Notes under the pieces: model-generated | The model's database searches: none | Told to the model about the DNA's origin: nothing | The model's input: only the letters and a program-made list of their open reading frames with translations | From: Botryosphaeria dothidea | Taxonomy: Eukaryota; Ascomycota; Dothideomycetes; Botryosphaeriales; Botryosphaeriaceae | Assembly: GCA_011503125.2 (NCBI GenBank) | Contig: WWBZ02000062.1 | Location: 1,860,001-1,924,000, forward strand | Direction of reading: 5' to 3' | DNA length: 64,000 nt | In this document: in pieces, positions 23,411-34,485 of the stretch | How the letters are laid out: each line of letters begins with the position of its first letter | Position numbering within the stretch: the first letter of the stretch is position 1 | Translations under genes and position numbers: made by a program

Positions 23411-25339
23411 ATGCGTTTGTCCTTCCTTTCTCTGTTCGGCCTTGCTACCGGAGCCTTGGCACTCCCAGGCTCAGACTTAGAGAGCGACTTTGGCTCCATG
23501 TTCAAGATGCATTCTGCTCGCGGGCTTCCTGCTCCGGGTAAGAAGGGTGTATTGTTCATGAACCGCATTGGCCCCTCGACCTCGGAGCTGTACATCGCGA
23601 GCGCTGACGGCAGCAACGAGCGCAAGCTGCTCGGCAACAGCTCAGTCTTCGAATACCACGCATCCTTCTCACCCGATGGACAATGGATCACCTTCACCAC
23701 CGAGCGCAACGGAGACGGCAACTCGGATATTTACCGCGTTCACACAAATGGTACAGGACTCGAGAAATTGGTAGCATCTCCTTCTTTTGAAGATGCCGGT
23801 GCGCTGTCACCGGACGGAACCAAGCTCGCATACGTATCGACGGCGAACGGCTTCAAGGCAAACCTCTGGGTCAAGGATCTGACCACCGGCACGGAAACGA
23901 ACCTGAGCAACACGACGGCAGTGGCCGGTGCTCCTGGCTTGCCTGACGGCTACTTCCGTCCCTCTTGGTCGCCCGACGGAGAGTGGCTGGCGTTCGCCTC
24001 GGACCGCAACACTCCATGGGTTGGTCACGGCAATGGGACTGGCTGGGAACACACTCAAGAGCTTTCCATCTACCTCATCAAGCCTGACGGTACCGGTTTC
24101 AAGCAGCTGGCGACGAAGAAGGACTACTGCCTCGGCTCGCCCAAATGGTCGCCGGATGGCAAGCGTGTGGTGTACTACGAAGTGACGAGGGAAAATACTT
24201 GGGGGGCGCATCGTCCCGAGTCTGTTGCCAGTGTTACGTCCCAGATCGTATCCGTTGATTTCGAGACCGGGAAGGACCGCATCGAGCATACTTCAGGCTC
24301 GAGCTTGAAGATGTTCCCTCAGTTTGTTTCCGACACCGAAGTTGGCTTCCTCGTTAAGGGCGGCGATAATGAGGGCCTCAATTACACCTCCTACGACGAC
24401 GGCCGTGCCCAGGTCAAGGCGTCCATCCGCTCGCCAGCATGGTCCCCTGACGGCAAGACTGTGGTCTACGAGAAGGTAGACTTCACAGCACGGCCAATGG
24501 AGACGAAGCTCTACAGCTGGGATGACGAATGGGAATACAGATTCACCGACGTGTTCCCCATGCTCTCCCTCCAGGGCAAGCTCGCCATCACGCAGAAACA
24601 GCTCGGCAACTCCTCCATCGTGACCATGAACCCGGACGGCACCGGCGAATTCACCGTCTTCGACACCTACACCACCGGCGAACTCGACTCCTCGCTCGTC
24701 AGCCAAGGGCTGGCCGGCGCCTTCCAGCCCACCTGGTCTCCCGACGGCGAATGGATCGCTTTCGGCCTGGGCCAGTGGTTCCAGGCGCGCGCCACCGGCA
24801 AGGCCAAGATCTACCGCGCCACCAGCAACGGCTCGTACTACGAGGCGCTCACCGACGGCACGGTGCATTCCGGCTTCCCCAGCTACTCGAAGGACGGCCG
24901 GTACCTCGTCTTCCGCGAGTGGGGCGTCCGCTACGGCCTGCGCATCATGGACCTGGCTGACAAGAGCGTGCGCTCCCTCACCAACGCGACGGACAACCTG
25001 CCCGGCTGGTCGCCCGACGGCGAGCGCATCGTCTTCACGCGCAAGATGAACGCCACGAACTTCGACGTGTGCACCATTCGCCCTGACGGAACGGATCTGC
25101 AGGTGCTGACTTCGAGCGGCGCGAACGATGCGCATGCTGTGTGGACCGCTGATGGCCAAATCGCGTTTTCCACCGGCATGTACGGATTCAGGGACGAGGC
25201 TGCGATTTATGACGAGACTTTCCAGCCGTATGGGCAGATCATGGTTATGGATGCGGATGGTTCGAATAAGCGCTTGATTACCGATAGCATGTGGGAAGAT
25301 TCGATGCCGCTTTACATTCCTAACGAATTTCTTGAGTAG
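23411..25339 (+). CDS. Secreted TolB-like beta-propeller protein
   Basis: An intronless 642-residue protein starting at ATG 23411 (AACCATGCG). A signal peptide (LSFLSLFGLATGALA) is followed by about nine TolB/PD40 repeats, each marked by (W/F)SPDG(E/K/Q)W-type motifs: FSPDGQW, LSPDGTK, WSPDGEWLAF, WSPDGKRVVY, WSPDGKTVVY, WSPDGEWIAF, YSKDGRY, WSPDGERIVF and WTADGQIAF. The repeats alternate with (V/I)xxDGTG loops and would form one or two six- to eight-bladed propellers. In bacteria TolB is periplasmic and part of the Tol-Pal system; fungi lack that system, so the role must differ, probably extracellular binding or a lactonase/peptidase-like function. No catalytic triad was identified. Several N-x-S/T sites suit secretion. 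GC-rich, intronless and repeat-based, it could derive from bacterial transfer, which is inference. Confidence 0.85.
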   Translation: MRLSFLSLFGLATGALALPGSDLESDFGSMFKMHSARGLPAPGKKGVLFMNRIGPSTSELYIASADGSNERKLLGNSSVFEYHASFSPDGQWITFTTERNGDGNSDIYRVHTNGTGLEKLVASPSFEDAGALSPDGTKLAYVSTANGFKANLWVKDLTTGTETNLSNTTAVAGAPGLPDGYFRPSWSPDGEWLAFASDRNTPWVGHGNGTGWEHTQELSIYLIKPDGTGFKQLATKKDYCLGSPKWSPDGKRVVYYEVTRENTWGAHRPESVASVTSQIVSVDFETGKDRIEHTSGSSLKMFPQFVSDTEVGFLVKGGDNEGLNYTSYDDGRAQVKASIRSPAWSPDGKTVVYEKVDFTARPMETKLYSWDDEWEYRFTDVFPMLSLQGKLAITQKQLGNSSIVTMNPDGTGEFTVFDTYTTGELDSSLVSQGLAGAFQPTWSPDGEWIAFGLGQWFQARATGKAKIYRATSNGSYYEALTDGTVHSGFPSYSKDGRYLVFREWGVRYGLRIMDLADKSVRSLTNATDNLPGWSPDGERIVFTRKMNATNFDVCTIRPDGTDLQVLTSSGANDAHAVWTADGQIAFSTGMYGFRDEAAIYDETFQPYGQIMVMDADGSNKRLITDSMWEDSMPLYIPNEFLE

Positions 25340-26131
25340 AGCGGTGGATCCGTGTTTGGTATTTCCCATGTATCGTGGCATAATTTCGATCTACGATAGC
25401 GTTAATGCAAGGTTTTTAAGCGTTACAAATCCTTCCAGTCAACTGATTATTGCGTGGACATCAAAACAATTGGTTGCAGGTGCGGATATACAATTTCGTC
25501 AACCATGACGGCTATTCGAGTTCCTATTCATGATCGCTTTCGAGGACGGGGTATGGATGGAAGCTGAATCTACGTTTCCTTTTTACTACCTTGAAATGCC
25601 AACTAGAGTCAATGGAATGAAAAGCACGTTTGGCACTTTCACTGGAACTTTCACAGGAGTAGAGTGTTGGAATAAAGTGGGCAAAATAGTGTGCCGTAGA
25701 AGCGGAGTACGGTCAGCGCAGCGGCCACACGCGACGAACCTCCGAGCGCGAAATGCGAGCACAAACTTGACAGTTCCAAAGCCTGCAACCCCGACTGTGA
25801 TCGTGAACTCCGTTGTTAGCTGATTTTTATAATTACTTGAAAAAGTACGCGATAAGGTTCTTTATTACTTTTGGAAGTATACATACACATCAACGAAAAA
25901 AGTCCATATTTTGTCTCACAAACCCCTCAAATTGGACAACGACGCGCTACGAACTTGTGCTATTTTACTCGTTGTGCCCTGTGGAACTCCAGATTGCGTT
26001 CTGAATCGTAAACCAGCTGGGCTTTCATCTCCTTTGCCATCTCATTCATGCCCTGAACGTTCTCTGCCCTCAGATCCTCATGGCTCCATCCAATTCAATC
26101 CGTGATAAAGTAGCGCCAGGCTCGAAGACTT
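25340..26131. other. AT-rich intergenic, convergent 3' flanks
   Basis: Short frames only. No gene or repeat recognised. Confidence 0.5.
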
Positions 26132-28037
26132 TCAGATTCTCTCTGGTCTAGCCCCATTCGCGGCAATGATGGTGACCAAATGCGCAACTGACATGACCAA
26201 CACAGCTAACGGCAGGGTCATCCACTCCCACTGCACAAGCACGTACATCTCATTTTCCCATGCAAGACCCTTGACTCTGTAACTGGACTTCGAGACGCGA
26301 ACCTGCTCTGTCATGGCGGCAGCGATGTTCTCGAAAGTTCGGGTGATGTTCCGATCCTTGAATATAACGTCGCTGACTCCGTAAAGACCCCTGCTCCCTG
26401 TCCGGGAAAACCGAGAAGTCTTCGTTACCGCTGAGATTGGTGATGTTGAACAGCTGGTAGAAGAAGTGGCTGAGCTTGAGGTGAGCAGTCTGGCTGACAG
26501 TGAAGGTGTCGTTCGCAGGGAAGGTGGCCCGGTCCTCCTCGGGGACGCAAAAGACGTCGGACCGGGTCTCATTTGTTTGGATGAAGATATTCGAGCCGTC
26601 GGAATCATAGATCATGCCGAGATTGTCTGCGCTGGAGGGTTTAGTGGTTCTGAGAGTACCGTTGATGACGCTAGAGTTGGTGTAGACATGACCGCACCAG
26701 TACAGACCGCAGGCAAATATTTTCGGATCCAAGAGGTCTGGGATGACCTCGGGCAGGCGCTTTTGGCCTTTGTCGAAGAAGGTAGAGTAAGATAGTACAG
26801 TTGCAAGGTATGCTCGATTGGGTTTGAGGAAATTTCCGAGTCCATCGGCGACATCAGGAGAAGTCATCTTGACTTGTGTCCATTCGCTAGCATTCTCTGA
26901 TGATCGGCCATTCTTTGTGGGGAAATGAGTTGTTTGGATGTAAGTGGGGAAACTGAAAGTGTTGTTGAGAGAGTAGGTACAATTGGTTGTCTTGAACGAC
27001 CAGGATTCTTCATTCGTTGGCGCAAGAGGGCCTGCATGAGTCTCGCAGGTAGCGTTCATGATGGAAGTGACGTCACGGCAGGCGCTGCAAGCGCCCAAGG
27101 AGACGAAAAATCCTGGCCAAGAGCATGTGGATGTCGTGCAATCAAATGCATTCGATGTCAATTCCGAAAAATAGATGCCTTCGAGGATAGCGCCGTTCAT
27201 CACAACTTGATTAACAAATTGTAAGTCGCGAGTAGCCGCCTGAGATGCTGGTTGCGATTTGGAAGTAATCAGCCGGCTTGGGTAAGCGATGATCCTGCTG
27301 TGTGAAAGGCCCCAGGGCAAGCGCCATGATAGTTAGGACAGCTCCTGCATAAGCTATAAAGCTTCCGGTTTTCCAGCTGAAAAAAAGCTGAAACGAAACC
27401 CCCAAGGACCTCTGCTCGCCTCGTCGTATTCCTGAAGTCTGATCAAGTGATGAGGAGCACGTTCAAACTGTATCCACTTCGCTTGACTGATACATTCGGC
27501 AACCGGAAGCAACAAAGAGGATTTAGCGACCGTCATGAACACAGAAACCAGGGAGTTGGGTTGAATGGGGAAGTTCCATGCGTCTAATGCGGTCCTGTCG
27601 ACGGTGCACAGAATCACAACAACTGCGAACTTGCAGCAAGTACCGAGTAAGATGCATGAAAGTTCCCAATACCACCGCCTACTGCAGAGAGCCTCCAGCT
27701 TCGAGAAGAAATTGAATATCCGCATGGATATTTTCTTGTTGGGAGCCTGGAAGAGGCCCTGAGTCTGGACAGAGTTCGTAGGAGCAGAGGCGGTCAGAGA
27801 GTGCACAGTCAACGCGGTGTTGACCGTTTCAGAAGAGATCCGTGAGGCATCTGAAAGGGTTTGAAGACTCCTCTGGTCCTGTGAGTCATTATTATCGTGC
27901 GTGGAATGTTCTGTAAGTGAACCTTGGCTTGGCTCAGAAGCCATTAGCTCCTCTATCGTTCTCTCGTCAAGTGTATGTGGGTTTATGCTGGTTGTGAATA
28001 TTGTCAAGATATTCTGCTGGCTGACACTTCCCATCAT
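26132..28037 (-). pseudogene. DUF3176 membrane protein, disrupted
   Basis: DUF3176 proteins are fungal multi-pass membrane proteins of unknown role. The N-terminal part (start 28037) has a Ser/Thr-rich tail, then SKLEAL..RWYWELSCILLG and further helices up to EYDEASRGPWG, a family hallmark. The next conserved block (AYAGAVLTIMALALGPFTQQ) is in another frame. The long ectodomain that follows, with Cys pairs and many N-x-S/T sites, returns to the first frame, and the C-terminal part (NITRTFENIAAAMT..VQWEWMTLPLAVLVM) is shifted again. The shifts lie near 27400 (a five-G run on the minus strand), near 27295, and between 26370 and 26430. None of the intervals offers a GT..AG intron of normal size (over 45 bases). 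The end is also short for the family. I infer a decayed gene; sequencing indels are the alternative. Confidence 0.72.
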
Positions 28038-28504
28038 GCGCAGGGTGTGCTTTTACATTTTGAACACGAAGTATAGCAAGGTTCAAAGCTAGGAAAGTGG
28101 GGTACCAAGTCTGCCTTGCGTGTGCCATGATGACAAACGTGGTGTTTGCAGCTCGTTGCCTGTTGCTTCTGTCGTCATTTCTACAGATCTTGGCTTCCTT
28201 TCTCAGCATCAGCCTTGACACTGTCGCCTTACTCTTGTGGCCTCTTTCATCGCCCTACTTCATCAGCCAATCCGGTAAGGGGATCTCATGTTTTCCGAAG
28301 CAACTACTCGGATCATCGAAATATTAGGGACGGATCTTTCCATACTCTCATCAGATTTTCACGACCGCGTCGGATATTCTCATCAAGAAACATGCTTTGT
28401 GTACATATGATGTACTCTCCATCAGGCAAGATGCCACAGCCTTTTAAAGTCTTGAATGTGACGGAATATCATTTCATCTTTGTACTCGGCTTTCCTCTCA
28501 CTCA
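28038..28504. other. Divergent intergenic region
   Basis: It separates the DUF3176 remnant and the plus-strand Cys-rich gene. No further gene seen. Confidence 0.45.
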
Positions 28505-29123
28505 GTGATCATGATGTTGCCTTGTTCAATCCTGTCTTATGTGCTTCGTTCCATGATCATCTTACTTATCCTGCTGTCAAACCTTTCCTCGGCGGAAGGG
28601 GAGACCAAAATTTACATCGATAACATCTCTGCCAACCACGATCTCTCTTCCTGTGCTGAGCGCCCTCTGAGCACCATTGTCCGCGACATGGAGAAGGGAT
28701 GTGGGGATGATTCAAGACTCACCTCCTATACATGCTTTTGCACGGAGAGTTTCAGCAAATACACCTTCGACATCTCCACAGAGATCGTGTCTCGGTGTGG
28801 CACCGGGCTGGTTGCACAGGCTACAAGTGCTCTGAATGTCTTCAACGAGTATTTTGCCATAGGAGTCGACGCTGGAATCACGTCGACGGACGCTTGTGTG
28901 TAGCAGCAAAGCTACCTGGCACGAATTTCTTGCTGAGATTATAACAGCTCCCACTACCGGCGTACTTATTACCACACCTACTCTTGACTTTTCAGTAGCG
29001 TCTACTTTGGGCTCAAACAATATCCCGACCACCGTCTCGATGGCTAATGGTTCAAATGACGGAGCGCTGCATCTCTTGGCTGTTTCTGTAGTGCTACATG
29101 TTGTTTTAGCTATATTCTGGTAA
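28505..29123 (+). CDS. Cys-rich surface protein, paralogue of the 17563 gene (copy 2)
   Basis: The signal peptide (MIILLILLSNLSSAEG) and ectodomain match copy 1 block by block: ERPLSTIVRDMEKGCGDD against TPLSTIVRDMSQGCGDG, then TSYTCFCTES against TSYTCFCTNS, and a downstream ALNVFNEYFAIGVDAGI against ALAVFDNYCALGVEAGL. One Cys of copy 1 is Tyr here. The first frame stops at 28903. A second frame to 29123 carries a Thr/Ser-rich stalk and a hydrophobic end (LLAVSVVLHVVLAIFW) with no cytoplasmic tail, like a GPI signal. A 40-base intron at 28898-28937 would join them (GTGTAG donor, CTGAG acceptor), but it is short and its donor weak; a frameshift is possible. ATGs at 28505 and 28553 are both plausible starts. 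Confidence 0.6.
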
Positions 29124-29224
29124 GATACATGGGTATGAGAGATGGAGCAGAGCAGAAGAATAACGATCTGTATGAAATTGATGGCAGCATCGACTGTTCT
29201 CCCATTCGCATTAGACTGGGATAT

Positions 29225-29360
29225 TGTTGGAAATCGAGTTGATTTTATTATTGTCTGGATTGTTGGCATGTCTCATGAGAGGGGTATGAGAGGGTGCCTG
29301 CTATATAGACTATTTGACGCTAAACCTAATTCGGAGCATTCTGAGACTATATTTCCAACA
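29225..29360. mobile_element. Solo LTR (136 bp), copy 1
   Basis: The element begins TGTTGGAAAT and ends ATTTCCAACA, a 10-bp inverted terminus of the TG..CA type. It is flanked by a perfect 5-bp duplication GATAT (29220-29224 and 29361-29365). It contains a TATA-like CTATATAGAC. A copy with only two substitutions lies at 63524. TG..CA ends, short terminal inversion and a 5-bp duplication are hallmarks of LTR-retrotransposon LTRs, and TGTTGGAA is common in Copia LTRs. No internal domain is nearby, so this is a solo LTR. Confidence 0.85.
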
Positions 29361-29365
29361 GATAT

Positions 29366-29716
29366 GTGAACACGCCAGCAGAACGTCATTGTGGCACTCC
29401 GCTGGATTACGAGTAGTATGGGTGTGTGGGCGCAAATTCGAATGATGGGGAAGCCACAAAATGGTTGGTCTGTATTTAGGTGCTGTCGGATAATTTGCTA
29501 CACCGTTTCTCTCATGCATGGGCGTGGCTTTGAGGGTTCATAATTGCGACGCCAAATCTAGGGCGACGCTCGCGAGTGGACCCCCACGCCACATATATGC
29601 ACATCTCACTCACAAGCCGGCGCATACATGATCTCCGCAGCTGAACATCTGTCGTCTTCATTCAGCTGATCTGCCACCATTTCCAGCCACCGCATTGCAC
29701 AGCCCCCACGCGCCCA
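29366..29716. other. Intergenic, no gene seen
   Basis: The stretch lies between the solo LTR and the 3' end of the S53 gene. Nothing was recognised. Confidence 0.5.
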
Positions 29717-31773
29717 TCACGGCAGATCCAAGAAGATCTTCCTCAGCTTCTGATAGTCCGGCGTGCCCAGCCCCGTCACAGGATCCCAGCCGGGCTCCGC
29801 CGCGAAGCCATCCGTGCCACAGCCCGGATTGCCGCCAACCGTGATGTCGTTGAACGCCTCCGGATGCGCGTAGAAGACGGGGTTCAAGAAGCCGATCGGG
29901 CCCTTGTCCGCCCGGTAGCGCTCCTCGTTGAGCAGGTTGACGATGGAGGCGACGATTGGCGTGCTGGCGGACGTGCCGCCCACGCCGAGCGTCTGGTTGA
30001 GGTAGATGGTGGTGACGTTGAGGCCCATGGCCGCGACGTCCGGGTAGGCGCGCGAGGTGCCGCTGTTGTTGTAGACCTTGGCGTCGTACGGCGGCGGGTA
30101 GCTCTGCAGGTAGCCCGTCACCGCGTCTTTCTGGTAGGCGGGCAGCGAGAAGATGTTCGAGAAGCCGCCGCCGCTGTAGTAGTCGTCCTTGGGGCCTTTG
30201 GCGCTGGGTTTGGACACGGCGCGCTCGCCGCCTTCGACGGTGCCGTTGAGGAGCTGGGTTGCGCCCACTGGGAGGATGTCAGCGGGGGGTATGCGTGAGA
30301 TGTGGGAGCGTACTTACCGACGGTGACGTAGGGGCAGTTGCAGGGGAAGGCTGGGGAGAACCTCGTCCCGTTCACATCCACGTAGAGCTCATCGGCGTTC
30401 AGGCAGCTGTTGTCGTAACCGGCGTTGTATCTGTTGGCGACGCCCGAGTCACCGCTGGCGAAGAGGACGCTGACGCCTTGGAGACCGAGCTTCATCCACT
30501 CGTTGCACTGTCTGCGCTGGTAGAACTCGGGCAGGGCGGCTTCGATTTGGTTGTAGGAGAAGGAGTACACGTTGGAGACAGGTGCACCTCCACACTGCAG
30601 AGGGCCGGTGTATCCGCCGTCGTTGGGGTCAGGATAAGCTGGGTCCACGTATGGCGCGTCTCCACCTTCATACGTGCAGTAACTGGCATCGAGTGCATCA
30701 AGGAAAATGTTGAATGTGCCGACACTGTCCACGTTCACACCATCGCCGACCTGGTAGAGGCGAAGCTTCTGGGGCCAGATAATGGAGTACGCCGTTTGAA
30801 AGTCCAGCGCTGACTCGATGACGTTGCCAGCTTCGGCTTTAGAGAGATTAGAGGGCTTCCCGCCGTCAATGCTGATGAATTCCGGCACCGTGTCAGTGGG
30901 GATTTTTGGAGACGTCCAGTTTTCGAAAAAGGGCACGAGATCCGGATTGTAGAGGTAGTCAGCCCATTCTCCAATACCCATTTCGTTTCCAGCAATACTG
31001 GAGTTGAGGAAGGGAAACTTGTACAGGGCGCGCAAGCAGTCGATGGTAATGAGCTTGTCGCAATTCTTCAATCCCGTCAGGCCGGTGAGGTTTAAGGGAG
31101 TGGCAGCTTTGGCATGTTCGATGTTCAAATTGGCAACGGGGCGGAGACCGTCAAGCTGTATCGTCGGCATGGCGAAGTCGACGTGTTCCTGGATATGCTG
31201 AGGTAGGTGGTACTCGTCACATGCGATGCGGAATCCACCTGTTTGCTTGTGCTCAAAGAAGTGGTACTTGGTGTTGAACAAGCGCTCTGCCTCGTCAACC
31301 GTGCCATTGAACTGAACCCAATTGCGGCCTATTGGCATGCGTTAGTTGCTTCAGTTGACACTTGTAGCGTGTGTTTCCGGTGTGAAAAACTCTAAAAGGG
31401 TGCATTTACCCGCAGAGAAGGAGAGACGTGAGGCGTGTATGCCAGAGTCTTGGAGCCATTTTGTAACGCCACCAGTTGCTTCTTGAGATGGAGCGAAGGT
31501 CTTTGCAACCTTTTCAGCACTCCAGTGCTTGCCAAAGTTAGGAGACCGGGGATCAGATATGTCGGATAAATATTCGTCGGCCAGATGAAGGTTGCGCTGT
31601 TGAAGACCTATGCGGATGGGTAGGATTTGGTCGGCATGAGCACGGTCTCGCTTTGTCCATTCGTGAGGGTGTCCATTGCGTTTTTCGTGCACAACAAAAT
31701 GGCCCGGATGCGGGGGAGCTGCTGCAACCAGTTGACAGCAAGCTGCAACGCTGAAAACCAATGAAGCTCGCAT
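29717..31773 (-). CDS. Secreted S53 sedolisin (tripeptidyl-peptidase-like)
   Basis: Three exons (introns 31329-31409 and 30268-30317) encode 641 residues. A signal peptide (LVFSVAACCQLVAAA) precedes a pro-domain (residues about 20-200, with the FGKHWSAEKVAKTFAPS block typical of Pro-kumamolisin). The catalytic domain carries ESALDFQTAY (catalytic Glu and Asp), FASGDSGV with the oxyanion Asp, and GGTSASTP with the nucleophile Ser. The C-terminal calcium site is FNDITVGGNPGC...PGWDPVTGLGTP. All key residues of the family are present. Sedolisins are acid-active serine-carboxyl peptidases that release tripeptides or cleave proteins outside the cell. It is oriented toward the solo LTR at 29225. 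Endo- versus tripeptidyl specificity cannot be decided here. Confidence 0.92.
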
Positions 31774-33081
31774 GGTGAAAGCTCTGATCCGGTCCAGACA
31801 ATGCTTTGCTTTGCCTTGAAGGAGGAAGCGAGCGGGGAAAGATTAAATATTCCCTCATGATCTGCTCCTACGTGCGCTCAGTGGGTCAACTGACAATTCC
31901 CTCAAGAATTGATCCTGCGGGTCGAAAGTGACAATTTCCACCAGCCAAATCAGGAAGGTGGGTAGCGCCATCTCTAATGCAGACAAGCATGACAAGCTTC
32001 CGCTTTCAAGGCTTAACCTGGGTTCCGCGGCTCGGCGTTGGTCTGCCCGGTCGGCGGTGAGTGCGGGGATGGGGCGTGAAACGAACATTGATGGCCTGTT
32101 CCGCGAGATAAGAACACGAGAATGACGAGTCGAGAATGAATGGCGCCCAATGGTGCCGCTTCGCTGTACCGTATTACCGTAGGCCCCATCCTCAGATGTG
32201 CCGATTACGTAGTAGATCGTCCGACATTGCCGTCGTGTAGCAATGAGGGAGCTCAGACGTCCTCTGATTGACGGGGTTTTCATTGTTTTTTCTGTCTTTC
32301 AGACTCTGTGGAAATTGCGGCATTCACGACAGTCATCGACTGTTCCGTCGAACAGCATCGATTCAAATCGGGAGTGTTCCATCCAGTTTCATGATACCCG
32401 ACCGGGCGCAAATCGTGATTGAACAACTCGATGTTTCACGGCCTGCCCTTAGATCAGGACCCCAACCCAGTCAGTCTTCTTTCAATCGCATCGCTTACAA
32501 TACTAGTTGGGGTTCTATAGCTCACGTCGTACGGATCAAGGATGAGAATGTCTTGCAAATGCCCGGTAGACGCTCATGCTGTCGAAGGCCAGCTACCTGA
32601 GAAAACCAAAGCAACACGGCCAATGCAGAAGAGCGGAACCTCGTTCGTGAGAATGACTGTAGCGCATCGTTGTTTTAGACCAGAAGATCACTTCGCCGGG
32701 TGATTCTGCGTTTCAACTCCAACAGGCACAACACCGCCAATGCCATTTGCGGTCACCGCCTAAAATTAAAGCCCGCCCCTAGTCTTCGAACAAATACCAT
32801 GTGATGGAAAATGAGCTCAATCACCTCCGTTATCTGTTATTGGATAGCATATTAGCTTAGTCATTCATTCTGAGACGTCTTGGGAGCAACACCACGAGCG
32901 CCTCAGCAACCAAGCAATCAAGTCATTCATTCATCGATTCCGACCGATCAAGCGCAAATTCCATCACCATGATTTACCGCCGGTGTCCCTGCAGACCAAG
33001 CACAATAAAAGCTTCCTCTTGTCATGTGTGATTTCCCAAAATTCCAAAAAATTACTTGGCCCGCTGGCGGGATGCGCAGAC
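31774..33081. other. Divergent intergenic region, 1.3 kb
   Basis: It holds the promoters of the S53 gene (minus) and the DUF7730-like gene (plus). A non-ATG upstream frame from 32983 is continuous with the plus-strand gene and could be part of it if an upstream exon exists. Confidence 0.45.
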
Positions 33082-33983
33082 ATGTGTCCTCCGCCTACAT
33101 TTCCCGACTCCTCACCAGATCCACGGCAGGCACTTACCTCGACGACTCTTGTCAATGCTCAGCTTCAGTCTCCGTTCATATGCAAACTACCTGTCGAGAT
33201 CAGGCTACAAATATACCAGGAAGCCCTTGGTCGACAATCCGAAAACGAAATACTCCACTTTTCCTCTCATCGCGGCAGTCCCATCTACTGCGTGCGCTGC
33301 ACGGGCAACCACAACTGCCTGGACGGATCCGGCTGTCTTGGCGTAGGCTTGCGGCGACGAGATGCCCTGCTGCCACTGCCGCTGACCTGTCGTCTTGTGT
33401 ATGTGAATCATTTATACCAATGATTCCCTGCCTGTGCTGAGAAAATTGCAGTTATTCGGAGGCAATCGACACGCTGTATACCGACAACACATTTGAATTA
33501 TGCCCTTATCTACTACCGAAATTTGTGCGGCCTCTACCCGTTCCGAGAATTTCCGTGATCCGCGGTTTGGTCCTGCGACTGTCCGTCTACCTCTACGGTG
33601 AAGACGCGGCTGGCTATCAGGAAATGTGCGACTGGGAGAAGAGGGAGTTGAAGGATATCATGGAGCATTTGAATGCAATGGAAGGATTGCGCAGCTTGAA
33701 GGTCGAGGTCGTAGTGCACGCTGGTTTTGTGGAGGCGCGAGGTTCGCCTTTCATTTCTGCACTGTTGGAGATTCTGAGAGATTTACCAATGGTGGGTGGA
33801 GAGGGCACTGTGATTGCGTTTGATTATGAAGAATATACTATTCTGCAGCGTTGGAACGAAAGGTACATATATAATTCCCCAGTTGAGCTTTTGGCAGACA
33901 TGCCGGCACGTCGCCTTCGGTCGCGAAATCTCCTATCACTGCCATTAGCTCCGCTAGTGTGCGAGCTGGATGGTGCTGATTGA
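33082..33983 (+). CDS. DUF7730-like (F-box-like) fungal protein
   Basis: Two exons (intron 33399-33451, GTATGT..TTGCAG) encode 282 residues from the ATG at 33082. After a Pro/Ser-rich start comes ICKLPVEIRLQIYQEALG, the signature opening of DUF7730 and related leucine-rich fungal proteins, then a Cys-containing insert and LTCRLVYSEAIDTLYTDNTFEL spanning the splice junction. The C-terminal half (ISVIRGLVLRLSVYLYG, LNAMEGLRSLKVEVVV, LLEILRDLP) has the periodic hydrophobics of this family. The biochemical role is unknown; the opening resembles an F-box, so SCF adaptor function is possible. The reading frame is open upstream to 32983 without an ATG. Confidence 0.78.
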
Positions 33984-34227
33984 AGGCCGTAAGCGGTCGT
34001 GCGAGCGTACTCGGATCGTACTCTGGGACCTACATGCGAGACAGGCACAAAGGAATGAACATCGACATCCCCTGTTTTCCGAGACTGGATTGTACTCTGA
34101 GCGGGGAAGTAATCCAAAATAAGACCATTTCAGGTGATTCGAACGTTGCGCTGAGTCTGAGCCAGGCATCATCCAATACACCCTGTGGAGCATCTGCGAT
34201 CTCACCATTAACGTGAATGAAGTTGGT
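33984..34227. other. Intergenic
   Basis: Nothing recognised. Confidence 0.4.
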
Positions 34228-34485
34228 CTAATTTCTGTCGTTTGTCAGTGATTCCCTCTTGGACAGGTAGATTGGGTGCGAAGGAGAATTCGTATGTCTC
34301 CAGCAATTGTTCGCTAGAAGGAGCACTGCAGTAGGACGCCTGTTGATTCGCACCGGGATACTTCCCCGTTCGCTGGGTAGTGTGGTCGTGTATTTGGCAT
34401 CAAGCGCATACTGTTCACCAGCTGCTGTTGCCGCGAAACTACAAAGGGCGGTAAAAGTGGCAAGGTACGGCAACCCTCTTTGCAT
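34228..34485 (-). CDS. Possible small secreted protein
   Basis: Starting at the ATG at 34485, an 85-residue frame opens with MQRGLPYLATFTALCSFAATAAG, a good signal peptide with a cleavage-like ATAAG. The mature part is basic and polar, with one Cys and no known motif. Support is limited to the signal peptide, so a spurious frame is quite possible. Confidence 0.3.
   Translation of the reverse strand: MQRGLPYLATFTALCSFAATAAGEQYALDAKYTTTLPSERGSIPVRINRRPTAVLLLANNCWRHTNSPSHPIYLSKRESLTNDRN

Noticed and set aside
24293..25381. 362-codon minus-strand frame opposite the TolB-like gene
   Set aside because: Shadow caused by codon bias; the plus strand has nine PD40 repeats.
29225..29360. MITE interpretation of the 136-bp repeat
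   Set aside because: TG..CA ends with only 10-bp inversion and a 5-bp target duplication fit a solo LTR better than a DNA-transposon derivative.
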